Source: a virus
Length of the DNA stretch: 51,193 nt
Strand: one strand, 5' to 3'
Virus record (IMG/VR): IMGVR_UViG_3300049846_000503
Span: 1 to 51,193 of that record
The position numbers and the translations under genes are program-made. The notes beneath the pieces are model-generated. The model worked only from the letters and a program-made list of their open reading frames with translations, ran no database searches and was not told the DNA's origin. The first letter of the stretch is position 1. Every line of letters begins with the position of its first letter. This document shows positions 1-8,315 of this stretch, one piece after another.

Positions 1-187
1 CCTCATCGAAGAGGCTGTTCTCTTCATCGAGAAGTTCGAGTGCGCGCATGATGCAATGCACGGGATTGCACTCATAGTGGCAGTTATCGTCGCCACAAAC
101 GGTACCAGCGACACACTCGAAGATATGCGCGTCGTCTTCGAGGACGAAGATGTCGTTTTCGAGAAGAAGCGCGGTCCTGTTATTCAC
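1..187 (-). CDS. Partial hypothetical protein, C-terminus beyond the left edge
   Basis: The frame is open from a GTG at 187 to the window edge with no stop, giving at least 62 residues. The start is preceded by AGGAG at good spacing, the same leader type used by the other leftward genes here. The peptide (VNNRTALLLENDIFVLEDD...) is acidic, with four Cys and three His in its middle (ECVAGTVCGDDNCHYECNPVHC), so it may bind a metal. No family recognised. Confidence 0.6.
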   Translation of the reverse strand, partial: MNNRTALLLENDIFVLEDDAHIFECVAGTVCGDDNCHYECNPVHCIMRALELLDEENSLFDE

Positions 188-216
188 GAAGATGCTCCTA
201 AAGTTAGAGATTGATG

Positions 217-540
217 TTAGAGGGTAACGCAGCGGCGCACTGCAGGCTGAGTATCGGTCGAGAAGTATTGCGGCGCGAAGGGCTGAGTAGAGCGGCGGAA
301 CATGAAAGTAACGACCGAGCGACCACGAATAATCGCAATCAGCGTATCGCCATTGCTGTAGTTAGACCATGCTTCACCGACCATGAAGTTGAAAGTTCGA
401 AGACGAAGCGCGACACTATCATTGTCGCTGCACTTAGCAGCGAATGCGTCCGCAGTATTCACGATATCGTTGATAGTTTCACTATCGAGGACGACACCGA
501 GACGATTAGTTGCACGCTGCAGAGCGTGAATAGTGGCCAC
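217..540 (-). CDS. Hypothetical protein, 107 aa
   Basis: GTG start at 540, preceded by AAAGGAG seven bases upstream, which decides the start. The product (MATIHALQRATNRLGVVLDSETINDIVNTADAF...) shows no signal peptide, membrane segment or motif I recognise. It belongs to the leftward string of small genes separated by short repeats. The 119 aa frame on the opposite strand is taken to be its shadow because it lacks a ribosome site. Confidence 0.6.
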   Translation of the reverse strand: MATIHALQRATNRLGVVLDSETINDIVNTADAFAAKCSDNDSVALRLRTFNFMVGEAWSNYSNGDTLIAIIRGRSVVTFMFRRSTQPFAPQYFSTDTQPAVRRCVTL

Positions 541-554
541 GATGATACTCCTTT

Positions 555-582
555 AGAAGTTAGAAGTTAGAAGTTAGAAGTT
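555..582. repeat. Heptanucleotide tandem repeat (AGAAGTT)x4
   Basis: Four perfect copies of AGAAGTT lie between two leftward genes. The last copy runs into the stop codon of the downstream-numbered gene. Probably slippage-generated spacer DNA. Confidence 0.9.
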
Positions 583-721
583 AGTTCTTGTCAGCGTGAT
601 AGCCGCCTTTATGCGTCCCGTCGCCAGACTTGTAGAACTCGCAGACCTTGCACTTTGAGGCGCGCTTAGCGACAGCACGATAGCAGCGAACATAACCGTG
701 CTCACAAGTGCAGCGATACAT
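581..721 (-). CDS. Small Cys-rich zinc-ribbon-like protein, 46 aa
   Basis: ATG at 721 with AGGAG upstream, stop TAA at 581-583. The product starts MYRCTCEHGYVRCYRAVAKR and has a second cluster CKVC, so two Cys pairs (CTC near residue 4 and CKVC near residue 25) could form a small zinc ribbon. It is basic, and nucleic-acid or protein binding is possible. It shares the GGAG-type leader of its neighbours, which supports it being real despite its size. Confidence 0.6.
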   Translation of the reverse strand: MYRCTCEHGYVRCYRAVAKRASKCKVCEFYKSGDGTHKGGYHADKN

Positions 722-776
722 TGTAGATGCTCCTAGTTATATGTGTGGAAGTTAGATAATGGGACGCTAGAGTTAG

Positions 777-1325
777 TTAGTTAGCGCTACCGCGCATAAC
801 GACCCATGTAATCGCCTGCATAGCAGCGGGAGTGACACCGCGCATTGCAGCAGCAGTGCGGTATGCATCGGCAATCTCATTGTAGAGTTTGCCGGTCGGG
901 ACATTCGACTTTTCGCCGTTCGTCGCCACACGATGTGCCCAACGGTCAACAGTAACCGCGTCGAAGTCACCGCTGAGATTGCGGTAGAAGTTCTTCAACT
1001 TAAGATTGTTCTTGTCCTTCGACAGCGTGCTATCAATGTCGCTACCCTGCAGAATGGCGTTGACCTTGCGAATGACCATTCCGAGCGTACCGTTAGACAT
1101 TCCGCGATTGTCGATTGCACTAGCAGCGAGTGCAAGATTACGCGTCCATGGCGTATTGATGGAGTTAGCAGCGTACACTGCGGCGCACTGCGCGACAGAG
1201 TAACCGGACAGACGCGAATGCTCACGCATGATAACCGCCATTGCGGAATACCATTCGGTACCTTCACGAACGGCCTGCTCATCGGCACTATCGAAAACCG
1301 CGAGGATGTTATCGATGTACGACAC
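777..1325 (-). CDS. Conserved-looking phage protein, 182 aa, unknown function
   Basis: GTG start at 1325 preceded by AGGGAG. The product (MSYIDNILAVFDSADEQAVREG...) is mostly helical by composition and ends MQAITWVVMRGSAN. The blocks 'AAVYAANSINTPWTRNLALAASAI', 'VTVDRWAHRVA' and 'IADAYRTAAAMRG' look like a family common in actinophages (I associate it with DUF7178, from memory, not checked). The stop is followed by tandem TTAG units that give stops in several frames. Confidence 0.65.
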   Translation of the reverse strand: MSYIDNILAVFDSADEQAVREGTEWYSAMAVIMREHSRLSGYSVAQCAAVYAANSINTPWTRNLALAASAIDNRGMSNGTLGMVIRKVNAILQGSDIDSTLSKDKNNLKLKNFYRNLSGDFDAVTVDRWAHRVATNGEKSNVPTGKLYNEIADAYRTAAAMRGVTPAAMQAITWVVMRGSAN

Positions 1326-1345
1326 TTTAGATACTCCCTAGTTTA

Positions 1346-1564
<219 letters not shown>

Positions 1565-1565
1565 T

Positions 1566-1643
1566 TTAGATACTCCCGATGTCACTTGTCAGTGCAAGGG
1601 CACACATTGCGCTAAACGCAATCATGATAACTAGCAGCAGCAT
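1566..1643 (-). CDS. 25-residue hydrophobic peptide, single membrane segment
   Basis: ATG at 1643 preceded by GGAG at five bases, stop TAA at 1566-1568. The product MLLLVIMIAFSAMCALALTS + DIGSI is one continuous hydrophobic helix. Its stop lies inside the leader of the next gene. Small size makes this tentative; the matching ribosome site is the main support. Confidence 0.45.
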   Translation of the reverse strand: MLLLVIMIAFSAMCALALTSDIGSI

Positions 1644-1726
1644 TGATACTCCGCACGGTTTCGATTGTTACTGCAATCTCTTCAGCGGTGCGCTAACTTT
1701 TACTAGCACCGTACCGTGCCGGTTTT

Positions 1727-1771
1727 CGCATTATCGATAAACGATGTTTCATCGTTTCGCATTATCGATAA
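1727..1771. repeat. Direct repeat CGCATTATCGATAA x2 flanking a perfect hairpin
   Basis: Copies lie at 1727-1740 and 1758-1771, 31 bases apart. Between them AAACGATG (1739-1746), TTT, CATCGTTT (1750-1757) is a perfect 8-bp inverted repeat. A similar CATCGTT...AACGATG hairpin follows near 1964-1988. This resembles protein-binding iterons. Confidence 0.75.
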
Positions 1772-2162
1772 AACCGGTGGAGCGTAGATACATCGTACCT
1801 ACGCTCGGCCCATGGTACCTATTCGTGACCATGCGTCTCGGGATTACATCGATTGATTGCGAGTCTGTATCACCTTTCATTGATTGCACATAATCAATGA
1901 CAGGAACTTGTCATTACATTATCGATGTAATCGGATACTGCGCTTTTCATACTGTCGCTGCGGCATCGTTAGGTTTTTCCTAAACGATGGGCATAAACGC
2001 ATGGCCCGTATCTAGGTTTTCGTCGGGCCGCTCTTCGATTGTTAAGGGTCCGGCCTAGGCCTACTGTCGGGCCGCTCGGCGGGGCTATCTCGGCCTATCG
2101 GCCGTCCCGCGTCACCGGAACAGGCCGAACGGTACGGCCCGCTCGGGACGCCCTGCAAACTA

Positions 2163-2268
2163 CGAACTTCGCACTTTGCGGGAGTATTCCGGGCCGAGAC
2201 TCGCAGCGAAACCGCCTTTCGTCTTCGAACTTCGCACCCTAGAGGCGGTTTTCGTGCGAACTTCGCAC
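2163..2268. repeat. Three copies of CGAACTTCGCAC
   Basis: Exact copies at 2163-2174, 2226-2237 and 2257-2268. The last sits in a perfect palindrome, GTGCGAA-C-TTCGCAC (2254-2268). They are likely binding sites for a phage or host protein; which one is unknown. Confidence 0.7.
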
Positions 2269-3235
2269 TCCGGCCCGCCGCTTCACGCTTTTTTCGGGCC
2301 GATACCCTAGGGGAGTATCCCGACCTACCCTGCGCGTCTATAGGAATAACGCGCGCGTAAAGGAACCTAGGTAAACCTAGGTACAGGCGGGCCGCTATGC
2401 CGACGATACCGATGCATATATGCATTGCGGAATGGAAACCGAACATGCGTTCGAGAACATGCGTTCGGTTTCTGGCGTCTAATCTAAACTTGCAAAGGTT
2501 TGCGCAAAACCTTGCATGCGCTCGGCAGTGCCGACCGTTTATGCAGCATGCATGCGGATACACTGCATAGAGCCGGTTTTATGCAGCATACACGGTCGAA
2601 CGGATGTTCTTTTCGTACTTAAAACGGCCGTAGTGACCGGATATTGCTCCGAGGATACCTAGGACATGTTTTCGAAAAAACGGGCCGTCCTAGGCCGTTT
2701 TAAACCGGTTTAGCGTTAATGACACTGCCACGGTAGGCGTTTACTAGAACGGATGTTCGATGCATACTGCATGTTTATGCGTTTATGCAATGCATAGGCC
2801 GAAACTAGGTAAAACTAGGTAGTCGCACGCATTCGAACGCGCGTTCGAAAAGGGCCGCAAGAACGACCGAACGAAACGCGCAAACTTTCGCACAATCTTT
2901 GCCGAAACGACATGCGCTTCGATTGTGACAAGACTGCTGCAAAGACTTGCACAATCCCGCCGCACTGATAGTGACTGCTAGCGGTACGCATGCATCCCCT
3001 TTTCGACGCTCCGAACGACTAAACCCACGCCACCCCAAGCAGCCCTTGAAAATACATGCATTTTTCAAACTTCGCCGGAACAGCCGACAGGAGCCAAGAT
3101 GATGCATAATCTGACATTATGCAGGATTTTATGCATACTATGCATGGTTATGCATGAGGACTGCATAAAGATGCAGACCAGCCGGAACGAACGAGCCGGG
3201 TGCTCTCCTTTAGAAGCCTCTAGAGCATCTAGGAA

Positions 3236-3256
3236 CTTTCACCTTTCACCTTTCAC
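3236..3256. repeat. (CTTTCAC)x3 tandem repeat
   Basis: Three perfect 7-base copies about 225 bases upstream of the first rightward gene. Confidence 0.85.
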
Positions 3257-3340
3257 CTACTACTCATCATCCTAGATACCTACTTCTGATATGGGTGTTA
3301 TCCTAGATACACTCCTTGGCATCCTCCTTGTCTCTACTCT

Positions 3341-3358
3341 ATACATATACATATACAT
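3341..3358. repeat. (ATACAT)x3 tandem repeat, AT-rich
   Basis: Three perfect ATACAT copies, followed by ATAGGGG, upstream of the rightward early operon. The run contains TATACAT and could supply a -10 element, but I cannot place a matching -35 with confidence. Confidence 0.6.
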
Positions 3359-3479
3359 ATAGGGGTCTATAGGCTCTAGGAGGAGGGCATCAAGTTCGTC
3401 TCGTATAGGGTTTGCAGCGGGCCGGGAAGATGCGGTATCATGGCCCATGTTGATTGAAAACCGCTAGATGAGGCTCTCT

Positions 3480-3668
3480 ATGACTCAGGAGCAGTTGGCT
3501 GCCGTCTTCACCGAATGGGATAGGCGGTACCGTGCTAACCCCGAAGAGTTCTGGTCTGTCGTGCGTCACCTGACGCAGGAGACAGCAGACACCTACGGGG
3601 AGGCTGCATCCCGCTACTTCCTCTGGCTTGCAGCGGAGATGGGCTATGGCTCGACCGAAGAAGGTTGA
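3480..3668 (+). CDS. Small phage protein, 62 aa
   Basis: The ATG at 3480 is preferred to the ATG at 3468 because GAGG lies six bases upstream of it. The product MTQEQLAAVFTEWDRRYRANPEEFW...ASRYFLWLAAEMG resembles a small helical protein seen in many phages; function unknown. First gene of the rightward early operon, overlapping the next start by 23 bases. Confidence 0.65.
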   Translation: MTQEQLAAVFTEWDRRYRANPEEFWSVVRHLTQETADTYGEAASRYFLWLAAEMGYGSTEEG

Positions 3669-3903
3669 GTCTTCTGAACGACAGACGGTGACCATCCGTT
3701 ACAGGGTGGTCCCGTATTTTGCTGTCGCTTCCGACGAACTCCCCGGCATCCGTGGCATCGGTGCAACCGCCAAGGAAGCGCTGGCCAACATGCGTTCTGA
3801 GGTACGCAGGCGTTACCCTGTTTCCCAATACGACCTAGAAGAGAAGTCATCGGACATCGGCCTGTTCGCGGCGACATCATGGAAGGAGCCTGTATATGGC
3901 TGA
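3646..3903 (+). CDS. HicB-like small protein, 85 aa
   Basis: I start it at ATG 3646 (GGAG about eight bases upstream), not 3628. After a basic N-terminus (MARPKKVESS) it reads YRVVPYFAVASDELPGIRGIGATAKEALANMRSEVRRRYP. That has the pattern of the HicB antitoxin partial RNase-H-like fold: strand, 'LPG...G.GAT.KEALANMR', helix. No HicA toxin gene is adjacent, so an antitoxin role is not supported by context. Overlaps the next gene by 8 bases. Confidence 0.55.
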   Translation: MARPKKVESSERQTVTIRYRVVPYFAVASDELPGIRGIGATAKEALANMRSEVRRRYPVSQYDLEEKSSDIGLFAATSWKEPVYG

Positions 3904-4201
3904 GTACACCATCAACTCGTTCTACGACGAGGGCTTCCCGAAGGACTGGAAGCAAATCGCCTCAGTCGATGAGTCCGAGCCGTATGAGATTGACCAGACG
4001 ACCATCTGGCAGACCCCGACCGGCTACGCCCTCGCGGTAGCCTCTGGTTGCTCGTGTTGGGACGGCGAGTGGAGCGTCACGGAGTTCGCCACCCTTGACG
4101 ACATCTTCGACTCGTTCGATACGACCGACTACGCATACAACCCGTCGCTCAAGGGCATCGAAGCGCTCAAGGAGCAGATTGTGGACTACCTCGGTGGCTG
4201 A
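3896..4201 (+). CDS. Hypothetical acidic protein, 101 aa
   Basis: ATG at 3896 inside the end of the preceding gene (ATGGCTGA overlap). The product MAEYTINSFYDEGFPKDWKQIASV... is acidic and has a Cys pair 'SGCSCWDGEW'. No family recognised. The tight overlaps before and after support a real gene in an operon. Confidence 0.65.
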   Translation: MAEYTINSFYDEGFPKDWKQIASVDESEPYEIDQTTIWQTPTGYALAVASGCSCWDGEWSVTEFATLDDIFDSFDTTDYAYNPSLKGIEALKEQIVDYLGG

Positions 4202-4430
4202 GTCGTATATTCCCGAGGCCAGTCGTGATGCCGTGCCCCGAAAGGTCACGACCACCGTCTACGGCGACGAAGTGGTCTGCATCATCAGCCGACAACTCAT
4301 CGAACAGTTCAAGATGCGCACGCATGACGGCTACCTCGTCACCGCGAGTGTCTACCCGGAGAACCCGGATGGTACACACACCCTCCGGTTCGATGTCCAC
4401 TACGACGACTACTTTGGGCCGGAAATGTGA
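4194..4430 (+). CDS. Hypothetical protein, 78 aa
   Basis: The GTG at 4194 sits in GTGGCTGA, overlapping the upstream stop by 8 bases. The longer upstream extension (Thr/Ser/Arg-rich) is a shadow of the preceding gene. Product VAESYIPEASRDAVPRKVTTTVYGDEVVCIISRQ... then FDVHYDDYFGPEM. No family recognised. Confidence 0.6.
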   Translation: MAESYIPEASRDAVPRKVTTTVYGDEVVCIISRQLIEQFKMRTHDGYLVTASVYPENPDGTHTLRFDVHYDDYFGPEM

Positions 4431-4648
4431 CCGCTAACGAATATGTCTGCCCGCACGGGTCAAGCCGGAGCACGGCCACCCACGCGGGAGCGATGTATGC
4501 ACCCTTCTTCTACTGCTCCTGCTGCGGCAAGGTGCAGTTCTATGTCGATACCGGTGGTTGGTCGAGCGGCGGTGCCCTCAATGGCCAGCACTGGTACCCG
4601 AAATACCTCTGTGCCGCGTGTGGCGGCAAGTATGTGGAGACACGATGA
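4427..4648 (+). CDS. Zinc-ribbon-like small protein, 73 aa
   Basis: GTG start at 4427 overlaps the previous stop. The Cys residues are paired: CPHG near residue 8, CSCC near residue 30 and CAAC near residue 62, the last two typical of a zinc ribbon. The C-terminus overlaps the ribonucleotide reductase start by 4 bases. Its role is unknown; adjacency to nucleotide metabolism is only suggestive. Confidence 0.65.
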   Translation: MTANEYVCPHGSSRSTATHAGAMYAPFFYCSCCGKVQFYVDTGGWSSGGALNGQHWYPKYLCAACGGKYVETR

Positions 4649-7017
4649 ACGAGCAGCGAACCAAGGTTTTCCTCGACCGGTATGCCCGCAAGGGTCCTGA
4701 TGGCACGCCCATCGAGACTGACCCTAGCCAGATGTGGGAGCGGGTGGCCCTTGCCATCGCGGACACCCCGACCGAGTACGACGACTTCTACGGCATCCTC
4801 GACAACTTCAAGTTCGTCCCCGGTGGCCGCATCCTTTCTGGTGCTGGCACCGAGTCCGAAGTCACCTTCTACAACTGCTATGTCATCCCGGTAGAGACGC
4901 GCAAGCGCCGGGACCTTCGTAAGCGCAAGGCTACTCCGCTGGAAATCGAGCGGAACCGCGACCGTGGCTGCGACTCCCGCGAGGCCATCTTCGACACCAT
5001 CGGCACCATGGTTGACATCATGAGCCGTGGCGGTGGCGTCGGCATCAACTGGTCCGTGCTCCGGCCAAAGGGTGCCTACCTCAAGCGCATCAACGGAACG
5101 ACCTCCGGCCCCGTCAGTTGGATGGATGTCGCTTCCAAGGCTGTCGGTGTTGTCGAGCAGGGCGGAAGCCGCCGTGGTGCGGCCATGTTCATGCTGGACG
5201 ACTGGCACCCGGACCTCATGGAGTTCATCAGGGCTAAGGAGGACATGAATGTCATCACCAACGCAAATGTTTCTGTCGCTGTTTCTGACGCATTCATGGA
5301 GGCCGTTGCGAACGACCGTGAGTGGGAGTTCGTATTCCCCGACACATCTGACCCTCGATATGACGCTGACTGGACTGGCGACCTCGCCGGATGGAAGGAC
5401 TCAGGAGGTCGAGTTCTCGTTTACGGCTCTCTGCCCGCACGAGAAGTCTGGCGAGGCTTGGCGCAATCCGCTTGGGCTTCTGGCGAACCCGGAGTTGTAT
5501 TCCTTGACCGCTACGACAATCTGTCTACGGCAGCCGGTGTGGAGCGCATCATTTGCGTGAACCCGTGTGGCGAGCAGGGGCTTGGAGCCTACTCCGTCTG
5601 CAACCTCGGCGCGATGAACCTCGATGCCTATGTCCGCAGGGACGACGACGGCTACCACTCCTTCAAGTGGTCCGCGTTCGGGCGTGATGTTCGCACGGCA
5701 GTCCGGTTCCTCGACAATGTGATTGACAAGAACTTCTACTTCATCCCCGAGAACGAGCAGGCGCAGAAGGACTTGCGGCGCATCGGTCTTGGCGTCATGG
5801 GCTTGGCTGATGCTCTCATCGGCCTTGGCCTGCGCTACGGCTCGCCCGAGGCGGTGGACTTCACGGAGCGCGTGTTCAGCGAACTCAAGTACAACGCTGT
5901 CGAGGCTTCGGTCGAACTTGCCAAGGAGAAGGGCGCTGCTCCGGCATGGGGCAAGGAAATGGCCGACAGGCCGTACCTTGTCGGCTACCGTGGCTCGCTG
6001 CTTGGCGAGGAAATCTACGCCTACGGTCTCCGCAACCTGTTCCTGCTCACGCAGGCACCGACCGGGACCACCAGCATCCTCGCTGGCGTGAACAGCGGTA
6101 TCGAGCCGTACTTCGCATTCAAGTACATCCGCAAGGACCGAACCGGCGAACACACGGTATACGCCCCCGCCATCGAGAAGTACATCCCCGAGGGCGAGTG
6201 GGCTGATTACCTCGTCACCAGCAACGATGTGACCGTTGAGGAACACATCGCTATGCAGGCTGCTGCGCAGGCACACATCGACTCGTCCGTCAGCAAGACC
6301 ATCAACGGCCCAAACAGCCACACGGTCGATGATGTCGAGAAGGCGTACACGCTCGCGTACAAGTCTGGACTCAAGGGTCTGGCCTACTTCCGTGACGGCA
6401 GTGGCCGCGACCAAGTTCTCTACAAGGACGAGCCGAAGAAGGCCGACCCCGTAGAGTCAGTAGAAATCGAAGAACTGCAGAGGCAGTTGGAGGAACTTCA
6501 TGAACTCGTCCCGTATGCCACGGACTTCACCCGGCCTGCGGTCCTCAGTGGCACTACCCACCGTGTCCCAACTCGCGCGGGCACGGCGTATGTCACAGTC
6601 AATCGAACTGAGGACTCCCGACCAGTCGAGGTCTTCTTCAATGTCGGCAAGGCTGGCAGCGATGTCGCAGCCATGGCTGAGGCTCTTGGTCGTGTTGCTT
6701 CGCTTGCCCTTCGACATGGTGCTACTCTTGGTGGCGTTGCGAACCAGTTGGAAGGCGTCGGCGGGGCCAGCCAGTTCAACAAGGCCATCCCACACGCCAT
6801 CGGTGAAGCACTTTCGCTGGCCAACCTATCGGTAGAGAAGTACATCCCGACCAAGATTGAGGCAGTGACCGCCATGGGTCCAGACTTTGCCCGGACCTAT
6901 GACGACACCCCTCGCCGCCCGAAGGACATGGACATCTGCCCCGAGTGCGACAATGTAAGTCTCGTCCGTGAGGAAGGGTGCTCCAAGTGCCTTTCCTGCG
7001 GCTTCTCAGCCTGCTAG
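4645..7017 (+). CDS. nrdJ: Adenosylcobalamin-dependent (class II) ribonucleotide reductase, 790 aa
   Basis: Reduces ribonucleotides to deoxyribonucleotides for phage DNA synthesis. ATG at 4645 (MNEQRTKVFLDRYARKG); the longer upstream frame overlaps the preceding gene. Visible hallmarks: N-terminal 'DPSQMWERVA' and 'FVPGGRILSGAGT', the redox Cys in 'TFYNCYVIP' (about residue 80), 'GGGVGINWS', the radical-site block 'NPCGEQGLGAYSVCNLGAMNL' (about residue 306), and 'QAPTGTTSILAGVNSGIEPYFAFKYIRKDRTG'. A C-terminal Cys-rich ribbon (CPEC...CSKCLSCGF) fits NrdJ-type enzymes. No class I small subunit or class III activase is nearby. The thioredoxin gene directly downstream can supply electrons. Host must supply or take up B12. 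Confidence 0.93.
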   Translation: MNEQRTKVFLDRYARKGPDGTPIETDPSQMWERVALAIADTPTEYDDFYGILDNFKFVPGGRILSGAGTESEVTFYNCYVIPVETRKRRDLRKRKATPLEIERNRDRGCDSREAIFDTIGTMVDIMSRGGGVGINWSVLRPKGAYLKRINGTTSGPVSWMDVASKAVGVVEQGGSRRGAAMFMLDDWHPDLMEFIRAKEDMNVITNANVSVAVSDAFMEAVANDREWEFVFPDTSDPRYDADWTGDLAGWKDSGGRVLVYGSLPAREVWRGLAQSAWASGEPGVVFLDRYDNLSTAAGVERIICVNPCGEQGLGAYSVCNLGAMNLDAYVRRDDDGYHSFKWSAFGRDVRTAVRFLDNVIDKNFYFIPENEQAQKDLRRIGLGVMGLADALIGLGLRYGSPEAVDFTERVFSELKYNAVEASVELAKEKGAAPAWGKEMADRPYLVGYRGSLLGEEIYAYGLRNLFLLTQAPTGTTSILAGVNSGIEPYFAFKYIRKDRTGEHTVYAPAIEKYIPEGEWADYLVTSNDVTVEEHIAMQAAAQAHIDSSVSKTINGPNSHTVDDVEKAYTLAYKSGLKGLAYFRDGSGRDQVLYKDEPKKADPVESVEIEELQRQLEELHELVPYATDFTRPAVLSGTTHRVPTRAGTAYVTVNRTEDSRPVEVFFNVGKAGSDVAAMAEALGRVASLALRHGATLGGVANQLEGVGGASQFNKAIPHAIGEALSLANLSVEKYIPTKIEAVTAMGPDFARTYDDTPRRPKDMDICPECDNVSLVREEGCSKCLSCGFSAC

Positions 7018-7025
7018 GAGCAGAC

Positions 7026-7280
7026 ATGACCATTCTCTACTTCACCGCCTCGTGGTGCATTCCGTGCAAGACCTTCGGCCCGGTCATGGACGACATCAAG
7101 GAACAACTCGATATCCCAGTCATCAAGGTTGATGTGGACACCAATCTCGGCCTCACGCAAAAGTATGAGGTTCGCTCAGTGCCGTCCGTGGTCTTGTGCC
7201 ACTTGGACGGAAGGGAAGTCAAGCGCTTCTCGGGCGCTAAGGACTTCAACTTCGTCAAGTCGTTCATCCAGTCAGCATAA
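7026..7280 (+). CDS. Thioredoxin/glutaredoxin-like redox protein, 84 aa
   Basis: ATG at 7026 with AGGAG five bases upstream. The product MTILYFTASWCIPCKTFGP... carries a WCxxC active site (WCIPCK, residues 9-14) and the cis-Pro segment 'RSVPSVVL'. It is shorter than host thioredoxins, as phage versions often are. Its place eight bases after the reductase strongly suggests it re-reduces that enzyme. Confidence 0.9.
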   Translation: MTILYFTASWCIPCKTFGPVMDDIKEQLDIPVIKVDVDTNLGLTQKYEVRSVPSVVLCHLDGREVKRFSGAKDFNFVKSFIQSA

Positions 7281-7289
7281 GGGGAACCC

Positions 7290-7487
7290 ATGGCAATCAC
7301 GCTCGACTACTCCGACCCGGTGTTCTTCGCCATCTGTGGCGGAGAATGCTCTCGACACCGCCCCGGCCAGAATGTCAGCAAGTATTTCGCCAAGGCGTAC
7401 AATGTCCGTGAGTGGAAGCGGAAGCCGAAGTGCGATAACTGCGACACGCCCATGCGCCTTCTGTATGAGGTAAAGCGCGATGCTTAA
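7290..7487 (+). CDS. Small Cys-rich protein, 65 aa
   Basis: ATG at 7290 with AAGGGG upstream. MAITLDYSDPVFFAICGGECSRHRPGQN... has CGGEC near residue 16 and CDNC near residue 49, so a four-Cys zinc site is plausible. Function unknown. Lies between thioredoxin and ThyX in the nucleotide-metabolism operon and overlaps the next gene by 8 bases. Confidence 0.65.
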   Translation: MAITLDYSDPVFFAICGGECSRHRPGQNVSKYFAKAYNVREWKRKPKCDNCDTPMRLLYEVKRDA

Positions 7488-7647
7488 TCTTCTCAGCGTC
7501 ATGTTCTTCCCGTTCTGGCTAGTCGGCTTCGCCGTCTGGTCTGCGCTCGGGGCTGGCATCCTGTCGGCCATCGGCCTGCCGGATTTCATCGCCGTCATCG
7601 GTGGCGTCCTCATCGGCGCTAAGGTGATGGGCGGGCCGAACGCATGA
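7480..7647 (+). CDS. Small integral membrane protein, 55 aa
   Basis: ATG at 7480 overlaps the previous stop, and TGA at 7645-7647 overlaps the ThyX start (ATGA). The product MLNLLSVMFFPFWLVGFAVW... has two hydrophobic segments, residues about 4-22 and 28-48, and a short Gly/Pro-rich tail. Holin-like topology is possible, but a better holin lies at 40596. Confidence 0.6.
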   Translation: MLNLLSVMFFPFWLVGFAVWSALGAGILSAIGLPDFIAVIGGVLIGAKVMGGPNA

Positions 7648-8315
7648 GTCTTGCCGAAGAGTTGGAGTTCATTCAGCCGACCGTAGAACTACTCGCCGTG
7701 ACCGCCTCTGCCACCGACCGACTCGACGGGCCGGTCGAACTCATCGAGTATGCTGGCCGGGTCGATTACGGCGATAAGTCCCTGCAGAAGATGGGCGACT
7801 CCGAAATCATCGGTCGGTGGATTAAGTCTGGCCACGAGTCCATGGTGGAAATGGCCGACGCTACCTTCCAGATTACCTGCAGCCGCGTAGTGAGCCACGA
7901 ACTCGTGCGTCACCGCATCGCGTCCTACCAGCAGGAAAGCCAGAGGTATGTGAAGTACGACGAGGAAGAGCCGGAAGACCTCTTCCTGCTCCCTGTCGGA
8001 CTGTCGGCCACCGAGAACTTCATCATCCAGCAGGCGTACTACGACGCTCTCGTGGCGTACAAGAAGTTGCGCTTGCTTGGCGTGAAGAGCCAGTTGGCCC
8101 GTTATGTCCTGCCGAATGGCACTAGGACCCGCATCATCATGAAGGCCAACCTTCGTGAGTGGCGGCACTTCCTGCGCCTGCGCTGCCATCCCTCGGCTCA
8201 GCCGGAAATGCAGGTGGTGGCGAACCAAATCCTGACTATCCTTTTCGACCTGTACCCGGAGGTATTCGCTGATGTCAAAGAAGACATCGAGAACGAAGTC
8301 CGCGCAGCCCGCTAA
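7644..8315 (+). CDS. thyX: Flavin-dependent thymidylate synthase ThyX, 223 aa
   Basis: Makes dTMP from dUMP using FAD and methylenetetrahydrofolate. The ThyX signature RHRxxSxQxxSQRY appears as RHRIASYQQESQRY (about residues 91-104). Further support: 'GHESMVEMADATFQITCSRVVSHELVRHR' before it and 'NGTRTRIIMKANLREWRHFLRLRCHPSAQPEMQ' after it, the nucleotide-binding part. Length is normal for the family. Four-base overlap with the upstream membrane-protein gene places it in the reductase operon. Confidence 0.97.
   Translation: MSLAEELEFIQPTVELLAVTASATDRLDGPVELIEYAGRVDYGDKSLQKMGDSEIIGRWIKSGHESMVEMADATFQITCSRVVSHELVRHRIASYQQESQRYVKYDEEEPEDLFLLPVGLSATENFIIQQAYYDALVAYKKLRLLGVKSQLARYVLPNGTRTRIIMKANLREWRHFLRLRCHPSAQPEMQVVANQILTILFDLYPEVFADVKEDIENEVRAAR

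Larger units (their letters stand above)
1644..3479. other. Palindrome- and repeat-rich non-coding region between divergent operons; candidate origin/control region
   Basis: No frame here has a credible ribosome site with plausible protein. The DNA is dense in palindromes and short repeats: duplicated CGCATTATCGATAA around a hairpin (1727-1771), three CGAACTTCGCAC units (2163-2268), CCTAGG sites, and many ATGCAT/TATGCA motifs from about 2410 to 3170. Leftward genes start at its left edge and rightward genes at its right edge, so it must hold divergent promoters. A replication origin is an inference. Confidence 0.55.

Noticed and set aside
211-570. 119-aa plus-strand frame at the left end
   Set aside because: Opposes a minus-strand gene that has the shared GGAGTATC leader, lacks a ribosome site and runs through the heptamer repeat.
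2042-2563. 173-aa minus-strand frame in the palindromic region
   Set aside because: Cys/Arg/Pro-rich low-complexity translation of repeats and palindromes, no ribosome site, no recognisable domain.
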